A stretch of DNA of 64,000 nucleotides from Hyphomonadaceae bacterium (GTDB lineage Bacteria; Pseudomonadota; Alphaproteobacteria; Caulobacterales; Maricaulaceae), in assembly GCA_013001295.1 (NCBI GenBank), contig JABDMW010000001.1, positions 1-64,000 of the forward strand, read 5' to 3'. The notes under the pieces were generated by a model, which saw only the letters and a program-made list of their open reading frames with translations, had not been told where the DNA came from and searched no databases. The position numbers and the translations under genes are program-made. Shown in pieces: positions 1-8,475 of this stretch. Every line of letters begins with the position of its first letter. Within the stretch, counting starts at the first letter, position 1.

Positions 1-21
1 GTAATACGGGGTAGTATTTGC

Positions 22-54
22 GTACCAAATTGAGGTATATTCTGTGTACCAAAT
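22..54. repeat. Short direct repeat gtaccaaatt x2
   Basis: The ten bases gtaccaaatt occur at 22-31 and again at 45-54, 23 bases apart, about two helical turns. This lies downstream of the integrase in otherwise AT-rich, gene-free sequence (1-189). They could be protein-binding half-sites or the end of an upstream gene's regulatory region; chance cannot be excluded. Confidence 0.3.
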
Positions 55-189
55 TTGGCGATGAAACCATTTAACTAATTGTTTTTATTAGTTTATTATA
101 ATTGGTGAGTTGCCGTGTGGGCGCTCCGACGCTGACTAAGGAACAACTGCGGTTTTTGTGTCTTTATGCTGATATAATTTATAGGTTTT

Positions 190-1524
190 TTATCTACCAA
201 CGCGCTTGGACATATCGACTACAACGCGAGGATTATCCAACCTGTCAACATTGCTCCTTTCGTCAATAGTTGCGGAAATTTGCTCCGCCAATTCGACAAG
301 GGAATGATTGGTTAGATGCGCATAACGAGCGGTTGTTTGCGCCTGAGTATGACCTAGCAATGCACCTATCATCGGAAGACTTGCGCCATTTGATGCAGCA
401 ACACTTGCAAAATTATGCCGTAGATCATGTAGTCGGCAATCTTCAATTTTCGCACGATGACGCGCTTCGTTCCAAACTTTGGGAACACCTTTGTAATAAT
501 CATCAATTTTGTAAGAAGGAAACACGAACTTTGAAGATTCAAACCTGGGGACGAGTTTGATGATATCCAAGGCCGCTTGTGAAAACGGGATAATTTTCGC
601 ACCTGTTTTAGATTTTCCGAAACGGACGAACTTTCGCTCAAAGTCTATCGATTTCCACTCAAGTGTTTCGATTTCGTTTTTACGACACCCTGTCAACATG
701 AGAAGCCGAATGATTGCGACACCACGTTCAAACTTCGGTTCAAGTGACATTTCAGTTAATATCTGTTCCAATCTCGTTTGCTCATCTCGGCTGAGATATC
801 TCTCTACTTTCCTGCTTGGAGGAATGATTATGCCAGACGCTGGATTCACGGTAATATGTCCCTCTCTCACTGCGTAGCTTAAAACGGTACTTAAAATTCG
901 AACAACCTTCCCGGCCGTCCCTTCGCCGCCTGTGACGCGCGCAATCCCGCGAAATCCAGTCTTTTCCGTTACAGCTGTTTTACCTCCGGCGACATCATCG
1001 CGCATTTTCTCGATGTCTTTTCTGGTAAGTTCTGAAAGTTTCACTTTTCCTATGAGCGGTATGACATGTCTCTTTAACTGGTTGCCATTACTTTTGACGT
1101 CCCTTGGATTACGCAATGTTCCAAAACGTGGGCCGCGCATGCGCGAACGAAGCGCATCGGTTTGGAGCCACTTTTCAATGGCATCGGACACTGACATTTC
1201 CGCGTCTCTTCGTTCCTTTGCAGCGCGCTGTATTTCAACCCGTTGCTTCACAACATCCTCACCTGCTTGCATCTTTGCAATGGCTTCCACTGCTCTCTTT
1301 TGCGCCACAGCAAGCGACATGGCCGGAAAGGTTCCTAATGTCATTTTCCGTTGTTTCGCAAGCCGTCCAGAACCTACGCGCCTTTTTAAAATGAAGGCCT
1401 TTTTTCCAGAAGGATAAAACCGTACGCCAAACCCCTTAACCGTTGAACACCAGAGAACTTCATCCTTCTCTGTGGAGGTTTTTGTTTCAATCAATCGTTT
1501 TGTAAGTTTAACAACATTTGCCAT
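190..1524 (-). CDS. Tyrosine recombinase (integrase) of an integrative element
   Basis: A 444-residue phage/ICE-type integrase expected to cut and rejoin DNA between an element att site and a chromosomal tRNA gene. The first about 100 residues look like the DUF4102 arm-binding domain (GVRFYPSGKKAF, then MTLGTFPAMSLAVAQKRA). A core-binding region and a C-terminal catalytic domain follow, with Arg in LTGCRKNEIETLEW, the HDLRH box, LLGHTQ and the nucleophile Tyr in TARYAHL, so the active site looks complete. The ATG is preceded by GGAAGTGG. The gene points away from the tRNA-Arg remnant at 1755-1799 and lies about 230 bases inside it, the usual place for an integrase at an element end. The element it serves must extend leftwards beyond base 1. 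Confidence 0.93.
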   Translation of the reverse strand: MANVVKLTKRLIETKTSTEKDEVLWCSTVKGFGVRFYPSGKKAFILKRRVGSGRLAKQRKMTLGTFPAMSLAVAQKRAVEAIAKMQAGEDVVKQRVEIQRAAKERRDAEMSVSDAIEKWLQTDALRSRMRGPRFGTLRNPRDVKSNGNQLKRHVIPLIGKVKLSELTRKDIEKMRDDVAGGKTAVTEKTGFRGIARVTGGEGTAGKVVRILSTVLSYAVREGHITVNPASGIIIPPSRKVERYLSRDEQTRLEQILTEMSLEPKFERGVAIIRLLMLTGCRKNEIETLEWKSIDFERKFVRFGKSKTGAKIIPFSQAALDIIKLVPRFESSKFVFPSYKIDDYYKGVPKVWNEARHRAKIEDCRLHDLRHNFASVAASNGASLPMIGALLGHTQAQTTARYAHLTNHSLVELAEQISATIDERSNVDRLDNPRVVVDMSKRVGR

Positions 1525-1576
1525 TTTTCATTTTCCACTTCCTAATTTACGTAACTAAATCATACTGTTATCGGCG

Positions 1577-1646
1577 ATGTGGTACCTTTTGAGAGATGTC
1601 CTTCCGTTCACCGAATAGGCGCCAAAAGGTACCACATAGGTACCAC
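1577..1646. repeat. Perfect 15-bp inverted repeat plus third half-copy beside the integrase
   Basis: ATGTGGTACCTTTTG at 1577-1591 is repeated exactly in inverted orientation at 1623-1637 (31-base spacer). A third partial copy, aggtaccac, sits at 1638-1646. The cluster lies between the integrase start and the tRNA-Arg attachment site, where integrase arm sites or excisionase/repressor operators are expected. The repeats are seen directly; the function is inferred. The rest of 1525-1754 holds no credible gene. Confidence 0.6.
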
Positions 1647-1754
1647 GCTATCATGTAAACGCGGGAAGTTCTGGTGTGAAAATACAGAGAAATTATAGTG
1701 TTTTCAAAGATTTAGTGACTTTCCGGGTGTATCTAGGTAGCCCGAAAAAATGTA

Positions 1755-1799
1755 CTCCGAAGGCAGAGGTCACAGGTTCAAATCCTGTCGGGTGCGCCA
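1755..1799 (+). other. 3' half of tRNA-Arg(CCG): attachment site of the integrated element
   Basis: The sequence from 1755 folds as the 3' part of a tRNA: anticodon loop CTCCGAA (anticodon CCG at 1757-1759), 3' anticodon stem GGCAG, variable AGGTC, T-stem ACAGG/CCTGT with loop TTCAAAT (1772-1788), acceptor strand CGGGTGC, discriminator G and CCA at 1797-1799. The bases just upstream (aaaatgta) do not provide the 5' anticodon strand CTGCC, so only the 3' half exists. This is the duplication left when an integrase uses a tRNA 3' end. The intact tRNA-Arg should lie at the other end of the element, left of the window. Confidence 0.85.
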
Positions 1800-1905
1800 T
1801 TTGTCTTCCAACGTTCTTAAATTTTCTCGGGCATCGTGAATCCCGCGGTGTTTTACGCGCTTCTTGGCTTTCACATCGCTTGATTTCCTTATAAGAGATC
1901 AATTC

Positions 1906-3096
1906 ATGGGTGATCGAACGCATATTCTAATCTCCGGCGGCGGTATTGGCGGGCTAACCGCGGCGATTGCTTTGGCGCAACGCGGCGCGAAAGTCGACGT
2001 GTTTGAGAAGGCGCCGAAATTTGAAGAAATCGGTGCCGGTATTCAACTTGGCCCCAACGCGATGCATGTGCTGTCAGCGCTGGGTCTAGAAAAGAATTTA
2101 AAAAAACTGGGCTTTGAGCCGGCAGCCGCGACCTTACGGGATTACAAGTCCGGCAAGCCGGAACTGCGCACCCGGCTAAAATCAGTCTTCAAAGACCGCT
2201 ACCGTCAGATCTATCTCAATATTCATCGGGCTGATTTGCATTTGATCTTGCAAGAAGCGGCCCTGAAAGAAGGCGTCAAAATCCATATGGACGCGCCCGT
2301 AAACTCCTATTGGCAATCCGTCGATCATGTGATGATCGAGGCCGGGGAAAATGCCTTTAACGGAGATTTCCTGATCGGTGCGGACGGGATCCATTCAAAA
2401 ATCCGCGAAACCATGCAAGGCGAACACAAACTGAAATTCACAGGCCATGTCGCGTGGCGCGGCACTGTGCCGACCCATCGCCTGCCGCGAAAATTGATTC
2501 CGCCGGAAGCCAATGTCTGGCTTGGGCCGGGCCGGCACTTCGTTGCCTATTACGTCAATGGCGGCGACAAAGTGAATTTTGTGGCGGTGGAAGAACGCGA
2601 CAGCTGGGCAGAAGCCGGCTGGAACATCAAAGGCAATGTCGGCGATGTTCGTGCCGCCTTCACGGGTTGGGATGAGCGGATTGGCAGGCTGTTGCGCGAA
2701 TGCAAGGAATGTTATCTTTGGGGATTGTTTGACCGCGAACCCTTGGAGACCTGGTCGAGCGGGCGAGTAACCCTGCTCGGGGATGCTTGCCATCCTATGC
2801 TCCCGTTTATGGCGCAGGGTGCAGCCATGGCCATCGAGGATTCCTATGTATTGGCAAAACACTTGATGGACCGCGACCGCGGTTTTGAAACCGCGCTTGA
2901 ACGCTATGAAGAAGACCGCAAACCGCGCACGACGATGATGCAAAAAATATCCCGCGAGAACGGCGAGCTGTATCACCGCAAACCTTTGGGTGACCGCATT
3001 CAGCGCAAGATGATGTTCAAAGCAGCAAGTATCGTGACCCTTGCCGCTTATGGCAAACTCGACCGCGTTTACGGGGTCAATGTCACCAAGGACTAA
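1906..3096 (+). CDS. FAD-dependent class A aromatic monooxygenase (salicylate hydroxylase-like)
   Basis: About 396 residues. Family members hydroxylate aromatic acids using NAD(P)H and O2. The FAD fold is clear: ILISGGGIGGLTAAIAL at the N terminus, the DG motif GADGIHSKIR near residue 175, and the GD motif LLGDACHPMLPFMAQGAAMA near residue 290. The ATG at 1906 is preferred over an in-frame start at 1864 because the flavin-binding strand follows it directly and aagaga lies just upstream. No ring-degradation genes are nearby, so the substrate is unknown; 3- or 6-hydroxybenzoate-type or salicylate are guesses from the family. Its stop overlaps the dnaE2 stop by 4 bases on the other strand, so the two genes converge without a terminator between them. 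Confidence 0.85.
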   Translation: MGDRTHILISGGGIGGLTAAIALAQRGAKVDVFEKAPKFEEIGAGIQLGPNAMHVLSALGLEKNLKKLGFEPAAATLRDYKSGKPELRTRLKSVFKDRYRQIYLNIHRADLHLILQEAALKEGVKIHMDAPVNSYWQSVDHVMIEAGENAFNGDFLIGADGIHSKIRETMQGEHKLKFTGHVAWRGTVPTHRLPRKLIPPEANVWLGPGRHFVAYYVNGGDKVNFVAVEERDSWAEAGWNIKGNVGDVRAAFTGWDERIGRLLRECKECYLWGLFDREPLETWSSGRVTLLGDACHPMLPFMAQGAAMAIEDSYVLAKHLMDRDRGFETALERYEEDRKPRTTMMQKISRENGELYHRKPLGDRIQRKMMFKAASIVTLAAYGKLDRVYGVNVTKD

Positions 3097-6000
3097 TGAA
3101 AATCGCGGCTGTAGAACAGTTTCTTGGCTTGCTCGCGCGGGTGGCGGGCGCCGACGCCGTAGCTGATGCGCGGTTGTTTTAAAGCGGGGCGTTGCTGCCC
3201 GGCCGGTCCCCCTTCCTTAACCGGGATCGGGCGTTTGACTTCATCGGCACTGCTATAGGTTGGATCAATGGCCCCGCCTGCACTTTCTACGTCCCCCATG
3301 GTATCAAGCAGGTGGGAGTAGTCCTCAATCCTGGTCGATATAATATGGGTGACAATGCCTTCGCGTTGCAGCTTGCCATGAATTTTGAGGAGCCGGCCAC
3401 TCATCACCACCTTGCGGTTGGCGTCAAAGGTTTTGGGCCAGACGATCACATTCGATGCGCCGGTCTCGTCTTCCAGCGTTAAGAAAATCACGCCGCTGGC
3501 GGTGCCCGGGCGCTGGCGGGTAATTACCAGGCCGATGACTTCGACCCAACTGCCGTCAGGGATATCGCGTAAATCCCCGGCTTGCACCGCGCGACCCATT
3601 TGCGGACGTAACAATTCCACCGGATGATGGCGCAGGGTCAGGCGCATGGAGACATAATCCTCAAACACCTGCTCGCCAATGGTCATCAAGGGCAGATCGG
3701 CGGCAAAATCCTCGCCCCCTTCCCCGTGTTTGGTAAATAGGGGCAAAGGCTTTTCTCCACCCAATCCTTTGACCATCCACACCGCGTCCCGGCGCGTCAG
3801 CCCATGGGCAGCAAAGGCGTCTGCCTCGGCCAGGCGGGTAAGCGCAGCCCGCTTCAAACCGGCCCGGCGCCAGATCGCCTCGACACTGCGGTAGCCATTG
3901 CCGCGCGCAGCCGATAGCCAATGCCCGTCCTCTTCCTTGAAACCTTTGATTTGTCGAAACCCGAGCCGGAGCGCCAACCCGCCATGGGCGCGCGGCTCCA
4001 GCGTATTGTCCCAGAAACTGCGCTCGACACAGACGGGTCTGACCTCGACCTCATGGGCGCGGGCATCGCGCACGATCTGGGCCGGGGCGTAAAACCCCAT
4101 AGGCTGGGCATTGAGGAGCGCACAGGCAAACACTTCCGGATGATGACATTTCAGCCAGCTCGACACATAGACCAGAAGCGCGAAACTGGCCGCGTGACTT
4201 TCCGGGAAGCCATAGCCGGAAAAGCCTTCCAGTTGCCGGAAACAGGCATTGGCAAATTCAGGGTCATAGCCGCGCTTAAGACAGCCTTCGATAAAGCGGG
4301 TACGGAAAGCCTGCACCGTGCCGGGTCCGCGAAAACTGCCGAGCGCGCGGCGGAGCTGGTCGGCCTCTCCCGGCGAAAACCCGGCCGCCACCACGGCGAT
4401 CTGCATGGCCTGTTCCTGAAACAGGGGCACGCCGAGTGTCTTACCCAATACGTCTTCCAAATCTTTGGACGGAAAACTGACCGGCTCAAGCCCGTGGCGG
4501 CGCTTGATAAACGGATGCACCATATCGCCCTGGATTGGACCGGGGCGGATGATCGCCACCTCGATCACCAGATCATAAAACGTGCGCGGGCGCATGCGCG
4601 GCAGGAAATTCATCTGGGCCCGGCTTTCCACCTGGAACACGCCGATACTGTCGGCGATGCACAGCATGTCATAGACGGCCGGGTCTTCCTGGGGCACAGA
4701 GGCCAGCGTGTAGTTCTGCCCCTTCCAGTCCCGCAGTAAATCAAACGCCTTGCGGATACAGCTGAGCATACCGAGCGCCAGCACGTCGATTTTGAGCATG
4801 CCGAGCACATCGATATCGTCCTTGTCCCACTCAATGATGGTGCGGTCCGCCATGGCCGCATTTTCCACCGGGCACAGCTCGTCCAAACGCCCACGGGTAA
4901 TGACGAACCCGCCCACATGCTGGGAGAGATGGCGGGGAAACCCGGTGATCTCACGGGTGAGTTGCAAGGTTTGCATCAGCCGGCGATTGGTGGGATCCAG
5001 CCCCGCCGCCTTTACCCGCTCTTCGGCAATTTCTTTTGATGACGTCCCCCAGACCTGCGAGGACAGGGCCGCGACCACATCATCAGACAAGCCCATGGCT
5101 TTACCCACTTGCCGCACGGCAGCCCGGCTTCTGAAATGCACGACGGTCGAACAAATCCCGGCCCGATGGCGGCCGTATTTTTCATAAATATGCTGGATCA
5201 CTTCTTCGCGGCGCTCATGCTCGAAATCCACATCAATGTCCGGCGGCTCATTGCGCACTTCCGAGATGAACCGCTCAAATACCATGGAGATCATTTCCGG
5301 TGAGGCCTCGGTAATGCCGAGCGCGTAACAGACCACTGAATTGGCTGCTGAGCCCCTCCCCTGACACAGAATATGTTGTGAGCGGGCATAGGCGACAATG
5401 TCGTGCACGGTGAGGAAATATCGCGCGTAGTCGAGCTTGGCGATCAGGGCGAGCTCCTTCTCGACCATGCCCCGGACTTTCAACGATACCCCGTCCGGGT
5501 AACGTCGTACCAGGCCTTCCTCGGTCAGGCTGCGTAACCGCACATCCGGGGCCTGCCCATCGGTGATTTCATCCGGGTATTCATATTTGAGCTCATCCAG
5601 GCTGAACGGGCAGGCTTCGACAATCCGCCCCGTATTCAGGATCGCTTCCGGGTAATGCCGAAACAGGCGATGCATTTCAAACTCGCCCTTAAGCCTGCGT
5701 TCCGCATTGGGTTGCGCCATCCTGCCCAGCTTGTCGATCGTGGTTTTTTCACGGATACAGGACAGCACATCCGCAAGCCGCCGTCGCTCCGCCACATGCA
5801 TGAGCACATCGCCCAGCGCGACCAGTGGCAGGCCGGTTTTTTCCGCCTGTTTGGCGATCGCCGCAAACCGGGTTTTGTCCCGCCCATCATAGTGTGGGGC
5901 CATGCCTTGATAGACATTGGCCTTGAGCTTCTTTTGGAGCTGTTTGGCTTTTCGGACGGAAAATTTTTCTGTCAAGATCAGCACACACCCCTCCCCCCAA

Positions 6001-6338
6001 TCGAGCACATCTTCAAAATAAAGCTCGCACTTGCCCTTGGTGGTGCGCCGTTTCCCGAGCGTCAGCAGGCGCGACAAACGTCCATAGGCGGCGCGGTCGG
6101 TTGGGTAAGCCAGAATATCCGGCCCGTCTTCGAAGCATAACCTGACCCCGACCAGATAGCGCAGGCCCACCTCCTTGGCCGCCGCGTGGGCGCGGACAAT
6201 GCCGGCAAAGGTATTGCGGTCCGTAACAGCAATCGCCGACAGGCCCAGATCAGCCGCGCGCACCACATATTCCTCGGCGTGGCTGGCCCCGGTCAGGAAG
6301 GTAAAATTGCTGGTGATACTGAGTTCCGCATAGCCCAT
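3093..6338 (-). CDS. dnaE2: Error-prone DNA polymerase DnaE2/ImuC
   Basis: A 1081-residue C-family polymerase of the translesion type. The N-terminal PHP domain starts at MGYAELSITSNFTFL. The palm carries the catalytic acidic signature PDIDVDFEHERREEV near residue 365, followed by GICSTVVHFRSR and the FPRHLSQHVGGFVI region. A helix-hairpin-helix segment (LEGFSGYGFPESHAASFALL) and a C-terminal OB fold (WVEVIGLVITRQRPGTA) complete it. Length and lack of the replicative DnaE tau-binding tail match DnaE2. It is third in imuA-imuB-dnaE2, nine bases after imuB, and should be SOS-induced from the LexA box at 8410. The three proteins together give damage-induced mutagenesis. Confidence 0.96.
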   Translation of the reverse strand: MGYAELSITSNFTFLTGASHAEEYVVRAADLGLSAIAVTDRNTFAGIVRAHAAAKEVGLRYLVGVRLCFEDGPDILAYPTDRAAYGRLSRLLTLGKRRTTKGKCELYFEDVLDWGEGCVLILTEKFSVRKAKQLQKKLKANVYQGMAPHYDGRDKTRFAAIAKQAEKTGLPLVALGDVLMHVAERRRLADVLSCIREKTTIDKLGRMAQPNAERRLKGEFEMHRLFRHYPEAILNTGRIVEACPFSLDELKYEYPDEITDGQAPDVRLRSLTEEGLVRRYPDGVSLKVRGMVEKELALIAKLDYARYFLTVHDIVAYARSQHILCQGRGSAANSVVCYALGITEASPEMISMVFERFISEVRNEPPDIDVDFEHERREEVIQHIYEKYGRHRAGICSTVVHFRSRAAVRQVGKAMGLSDDVVAALSSQVWGTSSKEIAEERVKAAGLDPTNRRLMQTLQLTREITGFPRHLSQHVGGFVITRGRLDELCPVENAAMADRTIIEWDKDDIDVLGMLKIDVLALGMLSCIRKAFDLLRDWKGQNYTLASVPQEDPAVYDMLCIADSIGVFQVESRAQMNFLPRMRPRTFYDLVIEVAIIRPGPIQGDMVHPFIKRRHGLEPVSFPSKDLEDVLGKTLGVPLFQEQAMQIAVVAAGFSPGEADQLRRALGSFRGPGTVQAFRTRFIEGCLKRGYDPEFANACFRQLEGFSGYGFPESHAASFALLVYVSSWLKCHHPEVFACALLNAQPMGFYAPAQIVRDARAHEVEVRPVCVERSFWDNTLEPRAHGGLALRLGFRQIKGFKEEDGHWLSAARGNGYRSVEAIWRRAGLKRAALTRLAEADAFAAHGLTRRDAVWMVKGLGGEKPLPLFTKHGEGGEDFAADLPLMTIGEQVFEDYVSMRLTLRHHPVELLRPQMGRAVQAGDLRDIPDGSWVEVIGLVITRQRPGTASGVIFLTLEDETGASNVIVWPKTFDANRKVVMSGRLLKIHGKLQREGIVTHIISTRIEDYSHLLDTMGDVESAGGAIDPTYSSADEVKRPIPVKEGGPAGQQRPALKQPRISYGVGARHPREQAKKLFYSRDFH

Positions 6339-6347
6339 GGCGCGCCC

Positions 6348-7832
6348 CTACGGAAACCGGCCGGCGACGAACCATTCGGGCGGTGTCGAAGCCGGGTGGG
6401 ACATCAGCCACAGGCGCGGCCCCTCACCCGTCTGCACGCGCCAATAATCCCGTACCGGTTCGGCACGCGGTTGCCACCATTCTGGCGACAGGCGTTCCGG
6501 GCCATCGGACATTCGGGTTTCATAATTCGCGCCGCGCCAGGCAAATTTTTTGGGTGGACGTCCGGCCTCCAAGGTGCGCAAGCGCTCAGGTCTGAACAGG
6601 CGTAAAGGTCGGGGCCGCTCAGGTTTGGGCCAAGCCTCAACCATGGGGGCTGATACCGCATCCACATCAGCGAACTCCCGTTCGGGAATATGACTGTCAC
6701 GGGGTACGAACCGGCGCACCCGATCAAAACCGAGACGGTTACCAAGGGCGCTGATCACGATATCAAGCCCGTCTTCCACATCATCCTTGCCGCTGATATG
6801 ACGCTGCACCGGCACTAAAGGCTCAACACTTTCCGCGATTAGACGAAACCAGTCTGCGCCAAACTTCATCCTGAGATCCGACAGGGGTTTTTCAAATTGC
6901 CGAATAAGCACAATCTGGTCGCGGGTCGGACGGGCGAAACCAACGCGCAGCACATGATCCCCTGTATCGACACACCGGACCGTGAGGGCATAGCCGCGCG
7001 CGCCCATGCAGGCTTTTTCAAGCCGGGTGCAAACGGACGTCGAGAGACGGTCCAGTACTGCCTGCACATCGCCTTGCAAACCAATTGGGTCGGGCAGGTT
7101 CATGCGCGCCGCAAACACCGGATCAGCCGCCATCGGCGCCACCGGATCAGGAATATGCCCGAGCACCTTGGCCAGCCTTTGAGAAAATGCGAGCCCATAG
7201 CGCTTGGCCAGATCCGCTGACTTCATCCGCGACAGGCTACCGATATGATCAAGTCCAACCCGGCGCAGGGAAATCGCGATAGCGGGCTCAATACGCAGAG
7301 CTTCGACCGGCAAAGAATGAACGGATTTGGCCGTCTGCCCGGCGCCGGCAATCATATCGTCATGACCATAGCGCGCCAGCGCCCATGCTGCGCCTTGCGT
7401 ATCGGCAATGGCCATTTGTGAGCGAATTTGCATATCAGCAAGCTGCCCCATGGCTTCGGTGCGCATGGCTTTCTCCCCGCCATACAGATGCGCGCAGCCG
7501 GAAATGTCGATGGCGAGCCCGTCCAACCCGTCCAGCGCGCCCCAGGGGGACAGGCGGTCGGCCCACCGCCGCAGCGCCCGCAACAAAGCCTCTTCGCGCA
7601 CCGGGTCGGCTGGCTCGGTGAGCAGTTCCGGGCACAGGGCCCGGGCATCCGCCGCGCTCATCCCCGCAACAAGTCCGGCCTTGATACCGGCGTCGCTGAT
7701 ATGGGTCAGGCGCTTGGCGTTTTTAATCTCGCGCGTGATGGCAAAAACGCCATCAACACGCGGGTCCTGCCTGCGCACACGCCGATCAAGCGGCAGACGC
7801 GGCAACCATATGGACATCACCCGACGGGCCAT
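6348..7832 (-). CDS. imuB: ImuB, Y-family polymerase-like mutasome subunit
   Basis: About 494 residues from the ATG at 7832 (MARRVMSIWLPRLPLDR); an upstream in-frame extension to 8003 lies entirely within imuA and is ignored. The fold is Y-family (AITREIKNAKR, GLVAGMSAADARALCPEL, LAIDISGCAHLYGGE, an HhH at LRRVGLDHIGSLSRMKSADLAKRYG). In this family ImuB is a non-catalytic adaptor that ties ImuA and DnaE2 to the beta clamp. The start overlaps the imuA stop by 47 bases, implying translational coupling. The C-terminal part has the WWQPRAEPVRDYWRVQTGEG tail seen in imuB products. Confidence 0.93.
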   Translation of the reverse strand: MARRVMSIWLPRLPLDRRVRRQDPRVDGVFAITREIKNAKRLTHISDAGIKAGLVAGMSAADARALCPELLTEPADPVREEALLRALRRWADRLSPWGALDGLDGLAIDISGCAHLYGGEKAMRTEAMGQLADMQIRSQMAIADTQGAAWALARYGHDDMIAGAGQTAKSVHSLPVEALRIEPAIAISLRRVGLDHIGSLSRMKSADLAKRYGLAFSQRLAKVLGHIPDPVAPMAADPVFAARMNLPDPIGLQGDVQAVLDRLSTSVCTRLEKACMGARGYALTVRCVDTGDHVLRVGFARPTRDQIVLIRQFEKPLSDLRMKFGADWFRLIAESVEPLVPVQRHISGKDDVEDGLDIVISALGNRLGFDRVRRFVPRDSHIPEREFADVDAVSAPMVEAWPKPERPRPLRLFRPERLRTLEAGRPPKKFAWRGANYETRMSDGPERLSPEWWQPRAEPVRDYWRVQTGEGPRLWLMSHPASTPPEWFVAGRFP

Positions 7833-8409
7833 CTTCTGCCTTCCCTTTCCTGTGCGCGCGCCAACCGACATGCCATGTGCCGGTGCGCCCGGATTTATTT
7901 TTCTGTAAAGACCAGCGCCAACTTTGGCCGCAGGTGTCCGTGCGTGGTAAAGCCTCGCATTGCCACCGGGTTTGCGCCGCCGAACTTTGCGCCGCCCGGC
8001 CAATCACAATGAGTCCCAAAGACCGGCCGGCTTCGGCCGCCAATTGCAGTCGCCGGCTTTCCTTCAGATCCGGGCCCATGCCCATTTCGGCAATCACGCC
8101 CGCCACCCCACCGCAACGCAGGGCCTGTTCCGCCGCCCACAAAATCTCTTTTCGGTTCTCACACCCGGCCGTGACCAGCCGTCTGGGGTCAAAAAAAGCC
8201 TGCAGGGCCGTCGGGGCCAGCGTACGCACCTGCGCCCCCCGGCCGATCCAGACCAAGGGACCGGACAGCTTGGCCGCCATAACCACAGCAAACGCATCCG
8301 CTGCCGTACCGCATGCCTCGTGCACCCGCCCGTTTTGCAAAACAATGCCTGTATGGGACAGGGACAGGCTCGCCTGACGGCGATAATATTTGGCTTTTCC
8401 TTGCTGCAT
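7786..8409 (-). CDS. imuA: ImuA, RecA/SulA-like mutasome subunit
   Basis: 207 residues, first gene of the imuA-imuB-dnaE2 operon. A RecA-like alpha/beta core is visible (GPLVWIGRGAQVRTL, then RLVTAGCENRKEILWAAEQAL, GGVAGVIAEMG, ESRRLQLAAEAGRSLGLIVIG), with a degenerate nucleotide site as expected for ImuA. It is required with ImuB and DnaE2 for SOS mutagenesis in other alphaproteobacteria. Its ATG directly abuts the LexA box, so a repressor bound there would cover the translation start region as well as the promoter. Confidence 0.88.
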   Translation of the reverse strand: MQQGKAKYYRRQASLSLSHTGIVLQNGRVHEACGTAADAFAVVMAAKLSGPLVWIGRGAQVRTLAPTALQAFFDPRRLVTAGCENRKEILWAAEQALRCGGVAGVIAEMGMGPDLKESRRLQLAAEAGRSLGLIVIGRAAQSSAAQTRWQCEALPRTDTCGQSWRWSLQKNKSGRTGTWHVGWRAHRKGKAEDGPSGDVHMVAASAA

Positions 8410-8435
8410 GTTCTCTATTTGTTCTTATTTAAGAA
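8410..8435 (-). promoter_or_regulatory. LexA (SOS) box GTTC-N7-GTTC upstream of imuA, with overlapping palindrome
   Basis: On the plus strand, GTTC at 8410-8413, seven bases (TCTATTT), then GTTC at 8421-8424: an exact alphaproteobacterial LexA consensus. It touches the imuA ATG (8407-8409). It overlaps a palindrome, TTGTTCTTATTTAAGAACAA, near 8419-8438, which may be a second site or just a reinforcing half-site. Confidence 0.85.
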
Positions 8436-8475
8436 CAAGAGTCAAGAGGGGCGGCCTGCTTTCCTGTGTATAAGA

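Noticed and set aside
1693-1923. Minus-strand ORF with the string HPTGFEPVTSAFG
   Set aside because: This peptide is the familiar false translation of a tRNA 3' end on the opposite strand; the DNA is the tRNA-Arg remnant.
7833-8003. N-terminal extension of imuB
   Set aside because: Basic, non-conserved and inside imuA; ImuB proteins begin near MSIWLPRLPLDR.
8419-8438. Terminator after imuA-side genes
   Set aside because: The palindrome lacks a GC stem and a T tract, and it lies in the imuA promoter.
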